The notes under the pieces were generated by a model. It was not told the origin of the DNA and did not search any database. It saw only the letters and a list, made by a program, of their open reading frames with translations. Positions 1 through 5,986 of a stretch of 6,328 bases of DNA are shown here, piece after piece. Every line of letters starts with the position of its first letter. The first letter of the stretch is position 1. Origin of the DNA: Fimbriimonadales bacterium (GTDB taxonomy: Bacteria > Armatimonadota > Fimbriimonadia > Fimbriimonadales > Fimbriimonadaceae); NCBI GenBank assembly GCA_026392145.1, contig JAPLCS010000354.1, forward strand, positions 1 to 6,328, written 5' to 3'. A program made the translations under genes and the position numbers.

Positions 1-1409
1 GAGGTGTACCGCCACTTATCAGGCGTCCCTCGACTATATTTCGCATAGATGATTCGGTCTGTCAAGTAAGTTGGCACACTAATACGAACAGATTCGAAAT
101 CATTGTCAAGCAAAGTTTCTTTACCGTCTTTCAGTAAGCACAAGCGATGTCGACTGCGATCTGGATCATTGCTGGATCGTATAAATAGCAGCGACCCATC
201 CCGTCGAATCGAAAAACAGCCTAAGTTGGGAAGAGCCTCCGTCGGCTCAATTAGATACTTTCTACCGCCATTCATAAAAGTAGCGGTAGATCCAGATTTT
301 TCACGATAGATGACCTGAGAACCCATAAGTCTTTCGACAATCTCAGGCTTGTAACTCCCAACCCTTTTCAATTCTAAATTCGAATCAATCTCGAACATAA
401 AGGGATGTTCACTTAAACACATTACCGAGCCGTCGGAAAAAGTCCTTAAGGATTGGAGTGACTGGTTCGTTGCCAAATTAACGAATCTAAACTTGCCTGA
501 CGGAGTCGAAACTTCCCGTTGGAAGTAGTCCGTTAACTCAACAGGCTCCACGCTAGAGTTTGCTAAGGCATAGAGTGAAACGAGAGAAATCACGGAAAAG
601 CCCAACACGAGTTGAGTCACCACCTTAAAAGGTCGTTGAGTGAAAAGGTGCCAGAGACCCTTCCTATCTGCATCCGGATTCGTCACTTGAAGAGGTGGAG
701 CCCACTTCTCAATAGATGGCGATTCCCCGCCGAATCGGTCCATCCATTCGTCGCTGAATTTAAGAAAAATTTCTTCAACCTGCGCTCCGCAATCCAATTG
801 CTTAAGTTCCCAAACCAGTATCGAATGAATTCGTTGATTGGTTGGATAAAGGCTTACCGCTCGCCGCAAAAGAGTGAGCCAAGAATCGCTAGAAAGTTTG
901 GCAAGTTGATTTTTACGAGAATAATTCCGGTACCGGTGTTCAAAAGCCTGCGCAAGGATGTCGGCTGCCTGATCCCGATAAACCTGCCATAAATCTTCAC
1001 GCTTAGGATGACTCGACTCCCAACCTTTCGCCAAAGGCTGTAACAACAGTTCAATTTGGTCCATGCTGAGTTGAGATTGAACTTTCAGCTCTGTAAAGTC
1101 AATTTGGACGTTTTGAGCCACACGAAGTATCGAACCATCCAATTCGACTAGGTCAGTCAGGTTGTGTTCTCTGAGTTGTCTTCGTATGTCTGTGAGCGCC
1201 TGTCGTAGCTGAGTGGTGCGACTCTTTTCTTCTTTTAAGTGACCCCACATGAAGTTTGCCAACTGAACTCTTGAAATTCCTTGTTCACCGGCTACTAAAA
1301 TGTGCGCAAAGCACTCAAACGCAATACGAGGCTCAAATTTAACCTGCGTTCTGTCAACAAAAAACGTCGGTGTTCCTAGTAGACAAAGACGAATGTCTCT
1401 CACAAGCAT
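1..1409 (-). CDS. Membrane-anchored SARP/BTAD-family transcriptional regulator, partial (C-terminus beyond left edge)
   Basis: I translated the minus strand from ATG at 1409 and found no stop through to position 1 (469 full codons). In-frame TAA and TGA lie just upstream at 1415-1413 and 1418-1416. Residues 1-100 look like the OmpR-type winged helix of SARP activators: the opening IRLCLLGTPTFFVD, then ISRVQLANFMW and TTQLRQALTDIRRQL, the usual recognition-helix region. Residues about 101-235 resemble the TPR-like BTAD domain, ending with LRRAVSLYPTNQRIHSIL and a closing FGGESPSIE. Residues about 263-283 are one hydrophobic helix; the basic side precedes it and acidic residues follow, so N-in/C-out is predicted. 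From 284 on the chain is beta-rich with short repeated strand patterns, perhaps a propeller-like sensor, cut by the window edge. I infer a ToxR/CadC-like one-component sensor that binds DNA from the membrane. GTG at 1403 is an alternative start (see promoter). The ligand and target genes are unknown. Confidence 0.85.
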   Translation of the reverse strand, partial: MLVRDIRLCLLGTPTFFVDRTQVKFEPRIAFECFAHILVAGEQGISRVQLANFMWGHLKEEKSRTTQLRQALTDIRRQLREHNLTDLVELDGSILRVAQNVQIDFTELKVQSQLSMDQIELLLQPLAKGWESSHPKREDLWQVYRDQAADILAQAFEHRYRNYSRKNQLAKLSSDSWLTLLRRAVSLYPTNQRIHSILVWELKQLDCGAQVEEIFLKFSDEWMDRFGGESPSIEKWAPPLQVTNPDADRKGLWHLFTQRPFKVVTQLVLGFSVISLVSLYALANSSVEPVELTDYFQREVSTPSGKFRFVNLATNQSLQSLRTFSDGSVMCLSEHPFMFEIDSNLELKRVGSYKPEIVERLMGSQVIYREKSGSTATFMNGGRKYLIEPTEALPNLGCFSIRRDGSLLFIRSSNDPDRSRHRLCLLKDGKETLLDNDFESVRISVPTYLTDRIIYAKYSRGTPDKWRYT

Positions 1410-1438
1410 ATTTTATCAGTTTCTTACGTAATTGGCAA
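1410..1438 (-). promoter_or_regulatory. Sigma70-like promoter of the SARP-type regulator, possibly giving a leaderless mRNA
   Basis: On the minus strand, TTGCCA (1438-1433) is separated by 17 bases from TAAAAT (1415-1410); each hexamer is one base from consensus. The -10 hexamer touches the ATG at 1409. Transcription starting about seven bases downstream would begin near 1403, exactly where an in-frame GTG (codon 3) lies. No Shine-Dalgarno-like sequence is seen before either start. This suggests a leaderless transcript starting at GTG 1403, or a different upstream promoter if ATG 1409 is used. The spacer contains one copy of the TCTTACGT repeat. Confidence 0.5.
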
Positions 1439-1550
1439 AGTTTGTGTTGCGTATTTTTTATGATTTGAACATATCTAAGGCGTATTCTGTTACCACAGTT
1501 ACCTAAATAGATTACTTATTGTCTTACGTTTAATGATTTCAAAACTGATA
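1414..1550. repeat. Cluster of short direct and inverted repeats upstream of the regulator gene
   Basis: Written on the plus strand: TCTTACGT occurs at 1422-1429 and 1522-1529, exactly 100 bp apart. GCGTATT occurs at 1449-1455 and 1480-1486, 31 bp apart. GTTACC occurs at 1489-1494 and 1498-1503, separated by ACA. The 9-mer TATCAGTTT at 1414-1422 recurs inverted as AAACTGATA at 1542-1550. SARP regulators are known to bind short direct repeats, so these are candidate autoregulatory sites. Each repeat is short and AT-rich and could be chance; the density in one intergenic region is what makes them worth listing. Confidence 0.35.
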
Positions 1551-1574
1551 GACGAAACTCTATTAGTTTTGAAG
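1537..1574. repeat. Imperfect inverted repeat, 16-bp stem and 6-base loop
   Basis: The core arms are AAAACTGATAGA (1541-1552) and TCTATTAGTTTT (1559-1570) around the loop CGAAAC, with one G-T pair. The stem extends outward by C1540-G1571, T1539-A1572, T1538-A1573 and a T1537-G1574 wobble. On the plus strand all pairs form; on the minus strand the two G-T positions become A-C mismatches, so RNA folding would favour plus-strand transcripts. It lies between the regulator promoter and the tRNA-Gln 3' end. It could be an operator, or a weak terminator for read-through from the tRNA gene. The stem is AT-rich and no clear U-tract follows on either side, so I do not call it a terminator. Confidence 0.45.
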
Positions 1575-1693
1575 ACTAAGTTAACCCCAGAAAACTAAAG
1601 AGACAGTTAGCCAGATGCTTTAAGTCATCAATTTGCGAAAATTCACAAGTGCAATAAATTCTGTGAAAGGAAAGCCTGATAAAGAAAGGGAAG

Positions 1694-1767
1694 TGGCTGT
1701 CGGACTAGGATTCGAACCTAGACGTGCTGCACCAAAAACAGCTGTCCTGCCATTAGACGATCCGACA
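1694..1767 (-). tRNA. tRNA-Gln (anticodon TTG), CCA encoded
   Basis: The minus strand from 1767 folds as a full cloverleaf. The acceptor arms TGTCGGA and TCCGACA pair over 7 bp. The D arm is GTCT/AGGAC-like with loop AATGGC. The anticodon stem GCTGT/GCAGC encloses the loop TTTTGGT, giving anticodon TTG, which reads CAA. A 4-base variable loop is followed by T stem CTAGG/CCTAG and loop TTCGAAT. The discriminator base is G, as expected for glutamine tRNAs, and the CCA end is encoded at 1696-1694. Loop and stem sequence resemble the usual bacterial tRNA-Gln. The gene is solitary in this window, and no convincing terminator follows it. Confidence 0.95.
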
Positions 1768-1776
1768 ATTGCTCCT

Positions 1777-1805
1777 AGTATACTCGGTAGAAAATTGAAA
1801 TTCAA
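1777..1805 (-). promoter_or_regulatory. Sigma70-like promoter of tRNA-Gln
   Basis: On the minus strand TTGAAT (1805-1800) and TATACT (1782-1777) are separated by exactly 17 bases. A start about seven bases after the -10 box would fall near 1770, giving a leader of only a few bases before the mature tRNA 5' end at 1767. The -35 region lies inside a small inverted repeat, TTGAA-A-TTCAA, at 1795-1805 (plus-strand reading). Confidence 0.7.
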
Positions 1806-1890
1806 AAGTCCATCCCAGAGATTGACGAAGAAAATCCCGATTAGCAAAGAAATTCAAGTGACTAGCAAAACCGCTTGGTCATGTTTTTTG

Positions 1891-1906
1891 TTGAATCATG
1901 ATTCAA
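1891..1906. promoter_or_regulatory. Perfect 16-bp palindrome, candidate operator of the peptidase operon
   Basis: TTGAATCATGATTCAA is a perfect dyad centred between 1898 and 1899, in the otherwise gene-free stretch between the tRNA-Gln promoter and the peptidase gene. It covers the upstream-most ATG (1898) of the peptidase frame, which argues that this ATG is not the true start. A weak CATGAT (1897-1902) with TTGGTC (1875-1880), 16 bases apart, could be a promoter covered by the palindrome, but the match is poor. I infer a binding site for a dimeric regulator. Confidence 0.45.
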
Positions 1907-1957
1907 TTTCACTCAAATCACCCCCTGATTACCCCTGTTTTGGTTAAGCTAGCAGGC

Positions 1958-4183
1958 ATGCCATTCTTTACCGCATTATTGGTTTTGCAATTCGAAACGG
2001 GGACGAAGCCAAAGCTGCCCGATGAGATTTCCAAAGAGAGCTATCTCATGCCTCCGCCAGAAATCGCAAGCTACTTCGACCAACCTCGACACCTTAACTA
2101 CACTCTGTCCAACCTCAATGCAACCAAAAAATGGTTCGCCAGGGTCAAATCTAACGGTGGCACCAAACTGTCCGACATCGCCACACCCTACGAAAACTTC
2201 GCGGGCATCATGGTCGATACCCGCGCAAACCGTGCCCGGACACTTTCGTACCGCAACGCCACCGCCATTGTGCTCACCGACGCGACCAGCTTCACCGAAC
2301 GGGAGATCACCGCTCCCGAGGGATGCTGGCTCAGCGGCTCCACCTGGTCTCCCAACGGCAAATTCTTAATGTTCCTGGTTCATAACCCCGACCAAACCAC
2401 AGTATGGGTACACGATGTCGATCGAAATGCGACCAAGCAACTGACCAGTGAACCCGTACTCGCCTCCCGAGTCTCCCCCGAATGGGTCAGCGACTCTTCC
2501 TCCGTCATCGGAGTGTTCGTACCCGAAAAGCGAGGCCCCGAACCAAAAACAGGACCAGTCGCCTCACAGCCCAAGGTCCAAGTGACCGACAGCGGCAAGA
2601 ATCGGCTTCGAACCTACCGCTCACTCCTCCAAAACGAAACTGACCAGAAGCGGTTCGAATACTTCTTTACCGGTCAACTCGCTAAGGTAAGCGTAGACTC
2701 AGGCAGGGTAAACAACATCGGAAAGCCAGCTATGATTTCCGGCATTAATGCCTCACCCAAAGGAGACTATGTACGGGTCGAAACCATCCAAAAACCGTTT
2801 TCCTACATCGTCCCCGCCTCGAACTTCGGAAGCAAAGAGGAAATCTGGGACGCCAACGGCAAGAACTTATTCACCCTCACCGACATAAAGTTGAGATCCG
2901 GCGAGCCCGCTCCCGACCCAGCCCCCACCACCGGCACTGCACCAGCTGCCGCTCCACAAACCGGAGCCACTGCCGACGCACGAAGACAGCTCAGCTGGAT
3001 GCCAGATGGTTCAGGACTCTACTTCATTCGCACCAAGCCCAAACCAGGTCAAGAATCCAACGACCAAAACAATAATGAGCAAGGTAGAGCCGGAAGAGGT
3101 GCCGTCGGTGCGAACCAAGCTCCAGCAACTCGTGAACCAGAAGAGCTCGTCAAATGGGTGGCACCATTCCGCAAAGAAGACGAAAAAGTATTGTTAACCC
3201 GAGAACAAGGCTTCAATGGACTGCAGTTCAATCAAGACGCAACCGCAATCTATCTTTCTGAAACCAAATCAGGCGAAACCACCTTCAAGCGAATCGACCT
3301 AAACAAAGAAGCCACCGAAACCGTGCTTTGGACCCTAAAATCAACCGAACCAAATCCTGGTTCAGTCGTGCTAGAGCCAAACGTCTTCGGAATTCCAACC
3401 ATCAACGAAACCAGCACAAAGCTCCTCCTGCGCGGCTCCACCGCTGCCGGAATCGTGCCAGACGCAAACTCAAGAGCCTTCCTCAACTCCTACGACCGAG
3501 CCACCAAGAAGATTGAGTCCGTCTGGAAAGCCGACGACAAAGCCTACGAGACCCTCGACGGCGTATTGGACAACAACGGAACCCGACTCGTTATCAATCG
3601 TCAAACCGCCACCGAAGTCCCCAATAACTTCCTCGTTGAGAGCGGAAAGAAAGGCAAGCAACTAACCCAAAACAAAGACTACTCGCCAGACCTTACCGAA
3701 GCCAAACGGTATCGATTCCAAGTAACACGGGCGGACGGATTCAAGTTCTGGGTAAAGGTAACCGCGCCTAAATGGCATGTTGAAGGGTTTAAACTCCCCG
3801 CCTTTTTCTGGTTCTATCCCAATGAGGTCGAAAGCCAAGACGCCTACGATCGTGGAATCAGAGGTGCCAATCCAAACCTATTCCCCAACCAAGGAACCAG
3901 TCCCAAATCGCTCCTCATCCGCAGAGGATGGGTACTAGTAGAACCAGACTGCCCAATTGTTGGACCACGAACCCGAGTCAATGATTTCTATATCAACGAC
4001 CTTCGAAACAACATGAGCGCCGTAATCGACGCCCTCGATCGAGGCTCGCAGCACCTACCTAGACATGTCTCCCATCTTGTACGCCGAGAACCTGAGCGGA
4101 GCCCTTCTCATGTACGCCGGGATGGAAGACCAAAACGTAGGTACCGACCCTATCAACTCCATCCGCATGTTCAACGTGCTTGA
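1958..4183 (+). CDS. Secreted S9 family peptidase (glutamyl-endopeptidase-like), truncated by frameshift and lacking the active-site serine
   Basis: Most of a prolyl-oligopeptidase-family (S9) protein resembling the S9D glutamyl endopeptidases. The frame opens at ATG 1898; I prefer ATG 1958 because MPFFTALLVL then forms a short signal sequence and 1898 lies in a palindrome. Neither start has a well-spaced ribosome site. In numbering from 1898, residues about 55-600 form the beta-propeller, with family-like stretches VQVTDSGKNRLRTYRSLL (228-245), FEYFFTGQLAKVSVDSGR (253-270) and KPFSYIVPASNFGS (299-312). Two low-complexity insertions interrupt it: Pro/Ala-rich at about 334-360 and Gln/Asn/Gly-rich at about 381-415. 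The alpha/beta-hydrolase domain begins near 600, with LIRRGWVLVEPDCPIVG and DLRNNMSAVIDALDR. After about residue 715 homology stops and a 45-residue Arg/His-rich tail runs to TGA at 4181. The GxSxG serine motif is absent, so this product should be inactive. It is first in an operon with ggt and an M24B peptidase. Confidence 0.85.
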   Translation: MPFFTALLVLQFETGTKPKLPDEISKESYLMPPPEIASYFDQPRHLNYTLSNLNATKKWFARVKSNGGTKLSDIATPYENFAGIMVDTRANRARTLSYRNATAIVLTDATSFTEREITAPEGCWLSGSTWSPNGKFLMFLVHNPDQTTVWVHDVDRNATKQLTSEPVLASRVSPEWVSDSSSVIGVFVPEKRGPEPKTGPVASQPKVQVTDSGKNRLRTYRSLLQNETDQKRFEYFFTGQLAKVSVDSGRVNNIGKPAMISGINASPKGDYVRVETIQKPFSYIVPASNFGSKEEIWDANGKNLFTLTDIKLRSGEPAPDPAPTTGTAPAAAPQTGATADARRQLSWMPDGSGLYFIRTKPKPGQESNDQNNNEQGRAGRGAVGANQAPATREPEELVKWVAPFRKEDEKVLLTREQGFNGLQFNQDATAIYLSETKSGETTFKRIDLNKEATETVLWTLKSTEPNPGSVVLEPNVFGIPTINETSTKLLLRGSTAAGIVPDANSRAFLNSYDRATKKIESVWKADDKAYETLDGVLDNNGTRLVINRQTATEVPNNFLVESGKKGKQLTQNKDYSPDLTEAKRYRFQVTRADGFKFWVKVTAPKWHVEGFKLPAFFWFYPNEVESQDAYDRGIRGANPNLFPNQGTSPKSLLIRRGWVLVEPDCPIVGPRTRVNDFYINDLRNNMSAVIDALDRGSQHLPRHVSHLVRREPERSPSHVRRDGRPKRRYRPYQLHPHVQRA

Positions 4184-4319
4184 GAGCATCGGCAAACCCG
4201 CCGCCCTCTACATGTACCCGTACGAAGATCACGGTCAAATCGCCCGCGAAACTCTCATGGACCAATGGGCACGCTGGATCGCCTGGCTCGATAAGTACGT
4301 ACTCGGAGAACCTAAATGA
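4041..4319 (+). pseudogene. C-terminal remnant of the S9 peptidase, in a shifted frame
   Basis: In the frame starting GAG at 4041 the sequence reads EARSTYLDMSPILYAENL and continues to GEPK, ending TGA 4317-4319. This is the normal end of the same hydrolase domain. GMEDQNVGT carries the probable catalytic Asp (codon 4128-4130) and YEDHGQ the probable catalytic His (codon 4230-4232). It differs in frame from the upstream part, and the joint falls at about 4040-4043. From the usual S9D pattern, about 55-60 residues carrying the GHSYG-type nucleophile motif and the following GAYNRTLTP-like stretch are missing. The frame change implies a net loss of length 2 modulo 3. ATG 4065 could start a small protein, but I see no good ribosome site. 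The stop overlaps the ggt start (ATGA), showing the operon was built around the intact gene. Confidence 0.85.
4305..4308 (+). promoter_or_regulatory. Ribosome binding site of ggt
   Basis: GGAG lies seven bases before ATG 4316, inside the C-terminal remnant of the peptidase gene. It is the clearest Shine-Dalgarno sequence in the window and fixes the ggt start. Confidence 0.7.
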
Positions 4320-5986
4320 TCGCCACCCTGCTTGCAACCCAAGTTGGCTCAACGCATTACTTTGAAAAGTGTGCCGTGGTTTCCGACCACGAGCTAAGTT
4401 CCCAAGCAGGGGTCGAAATAATGAGGCAAGGTGGCAACGCTATCGATGCAGCCGTGGCCACCGGCCTCAGTCTCGCCGTCACCTTCCCCGCAGCGGGCAA
4501 CATCGGCGGCGGCGGATTTATGGTCATTCGAACCAAGGACGGAAAAACCTTGGCAATTGACTACCGAGAAACCGCTCCAAAAGGTGCCACCAGAAACATG
4601 TATCTCGATGCTTCCGGAAAACCCACCCAAGACTCCAGTTTTGGCTACAGGGCATCAGGTGTACCTGGCACCGTGGCAGGCTTCTACGAAGCACACAAAC
4701 GATTCGGGAAACTACCGTGGTCATCGGTAGTCGCTCCCGCCATCAGGCAAGCACGAGAAGGCTTTACCCTCAATTATCAAACCGCTAATGAGTTCAAACG
4801 AGTCGCAACCGAAGGAAAACAATTCGCCGGCACCTGGCGCATCTTCGGTAGAAACGGAAACTTCTATAACACCGGTGAGAGATTCAAACAACCAGAACTA
4901 GCCGAAACCCTTGAAAGAATCGCCAAACAGGGCAGGGAAGGTTTCTATCAAGGCAAAACCGCAGAACTCATACACCAAGAAATGAAAGTCGGTGGAGGTC
5001 TCATCACCAGCCAAGACCTAGCAGACTATCAAGCCATTCCTAGAGACGCCTTAGTCGGCGATTTCCCCCTCAATGGCAATCTCAAAGGCTATCGCGTTAT
5101 TACCATGCCTCCTCCAAGTTCAGGCGGAGTCATCCTGCTAATGATGCTTGGAATGCTCGACAAAGACGACTTAGCTCGGTCTGGTTTCAACTCGTCAGAA
5201 ACCGTTCACCTCATGACCGAAACAATGAAGCGATGCTTTGCCGATCGGTCAGAGTACATGGGAGATCCGGGATACGTAGATGTTCCCGTCGAAAAATTGG
5301 TTAATCCAATGTATCTTGCCATGCGCAGAGCAGAAATCTCACTAACAAAAGCAACCCCGTCTGCACAAATCCGTCCGGGTCTAGCTCCCAAACACGAGAG
5401 CGAGCACACCACGCATTACTCAGTCGTAGATAGCGAAGGTAACGCCGTAGCAAACACCTACACGCTCAATACTGGATACGGTAGTAAAGTCACTCTTGGA
5501 TCCATCGGAGTTCTTATGAATAACGAAATGGACGACTTCGCCTCACTACCCGGAACCACCAATGGATACGGCCTGATTCAAGGCGAAGCAAACGCCATTG
5601 CCGCTGGCAAGCGACCCCTCTCATCCATGACTCCCACCATTTTAGAAAAAGGTGGCGAACTCTTCCTCGTCACCGGTTCTCCAGGCGGTCCCACCATCAT
5701 CAACACCGTCATGGAGGTGATACTCAACACTACCGTGCATGGAATGGACATCCAACGAGCCGTGAGTGCACCAAGATTCCACCACCAATGGTTCCCCGAC
5801 CAAATTCGGTACGAGCCATGGGGATTCAGCGCCGACACTATTGAAAAATTAAAGTCAATAGGACAATTTCCTATGTCAGCCGGCTCTAGCCAAGGGTCCG
5901 CACACTCGATTAAAATCTCCCAAGGGGGAACTCGAGGCATCGGCCTCGACCCAAGAGTCTCTACCAGTGGTTCCGCAGGTTACTAA
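4316..5986 (+). CDS. ggt: Gamma-glutamyltranspeptidase (glutathione hydrolase)
   Basis: A complete Ntn-hydrolase of 556 residues, normal length for bacterial GGT. It transfers or hydrolyses the gamma-glutamyl group of glutathione and related compounds outside the cytoplasm. The N-terminus is a very short hydrophobic leader (MIATLLATQVGS), then the family opening VSDHELSSQAGVEIMRQGGNA. R84 in DYRETAP matches the carboxylate-binding Arg of E. coli (R114). T365 in HTTHYSVVD is the expected autocleavage and catalytic threonine, giving subunits of about 364 and 192 residues. T383, N385, D407, S436-S437 and G457-G458 match E. coli T409, N411, D433, S462-S463 and G483-G484, offset 26. E404 replaces Q430. 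The lid loop is present near 411-423 with Y418. The C-terminus DPRVSTSGSAGY is intact. All key residues are present, so I expect an active enzyme. The start overlaps the peptidase stop (ATGA); the stop overlaps the next start (TAATG). Confidence 0.96.
   Translation: MIATLLATQVGSTHYFEKCAVVSDHELSSQAGVEIMRQGGNAIDAAVATGLSLAVTFPAAGNIGGGGFMVIRTKDGKTLAIDYRETAPKGATRNMYLDASGKPTQDSSFGYRASGVPGTVAGFYEAHKRFGKLPWSSVVAPAIRQAREGFTLNYQTANEFKRVATEGKQFAGTWRIFGRNGNFYNTGERFKQPELAETLERIAKQGREGFYQGKTAELIHQEMKVGGGLITSQDLADYQAIPRDALVGDFPLNGNLKGYRVITMPPPSSGGVILLMMLGMLDKDDLARSGFNSSETVHLMTETMKRCFADRSEYMGDPGYVDVPVEKLVNPMYLAMRRAEISLTKATPSAQIRPGLAPKHESEHTTHYSVVDSEGNAVANTYTLNTGYGSKVTLGSIGVLMNNEMDDFASLPGTTNGYGLIQGEANAIAAGKRPLSSMTPTILEKGGELFLVTGSPGGPTIINTVMEVILNTTVHGMDIQRAVSAPRFHHQWFPDQIRYEPWGFSADTIEKLKSIGQFPMSAGSSQGSAHSIKISQGGTRGIGLDPRVSTSGSAGY

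Noticed and set aside
103..1054. Small plus-strand frames at 103-309 and 612-992 and a minus-strand frame at 854-1054
   Set aside because: All lie inside the long minus-strand regulator frame, in other frames, and resemble no known protein.
1537..1574. Hairpin as a classical intrinsic terminator
   Set aside because: The stem is AT-rich and no run of T follows it on either strand.
1630..1650. Short inverted repeat AATTTGCGAAAATT between regulator and tRNA
   Set aside because: Only five pairs, all A-T, around a 4-base loop; expected by chance in AT-rich spacer.
1620..1947. Open frames on both strands across 1620-1947, including a product containing GLGFEPR
   Set aside because: They run across the tRNA-Gln gene; the GLGFEPR-type peptide is the usual false translation of the T arm read antisense.
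2022..3661. Several 60-115 residue frames on both strands within the peptidase gene
   Set aside because: Shadows of the S9 coding frame; no start signals and no recognisable domains.
4035..4065. Programmed ribosomal frameshift joining the two peptidase parts
   Set aside because: No slippery run is visible at the joint, and frameshifting could not restore the missing active-site segment.
4059..5940. Minus-strand and alternative plus-strand frames over the peptidase end and ggt
   Set aside because: Shadows of clearly homologous coding sequence.
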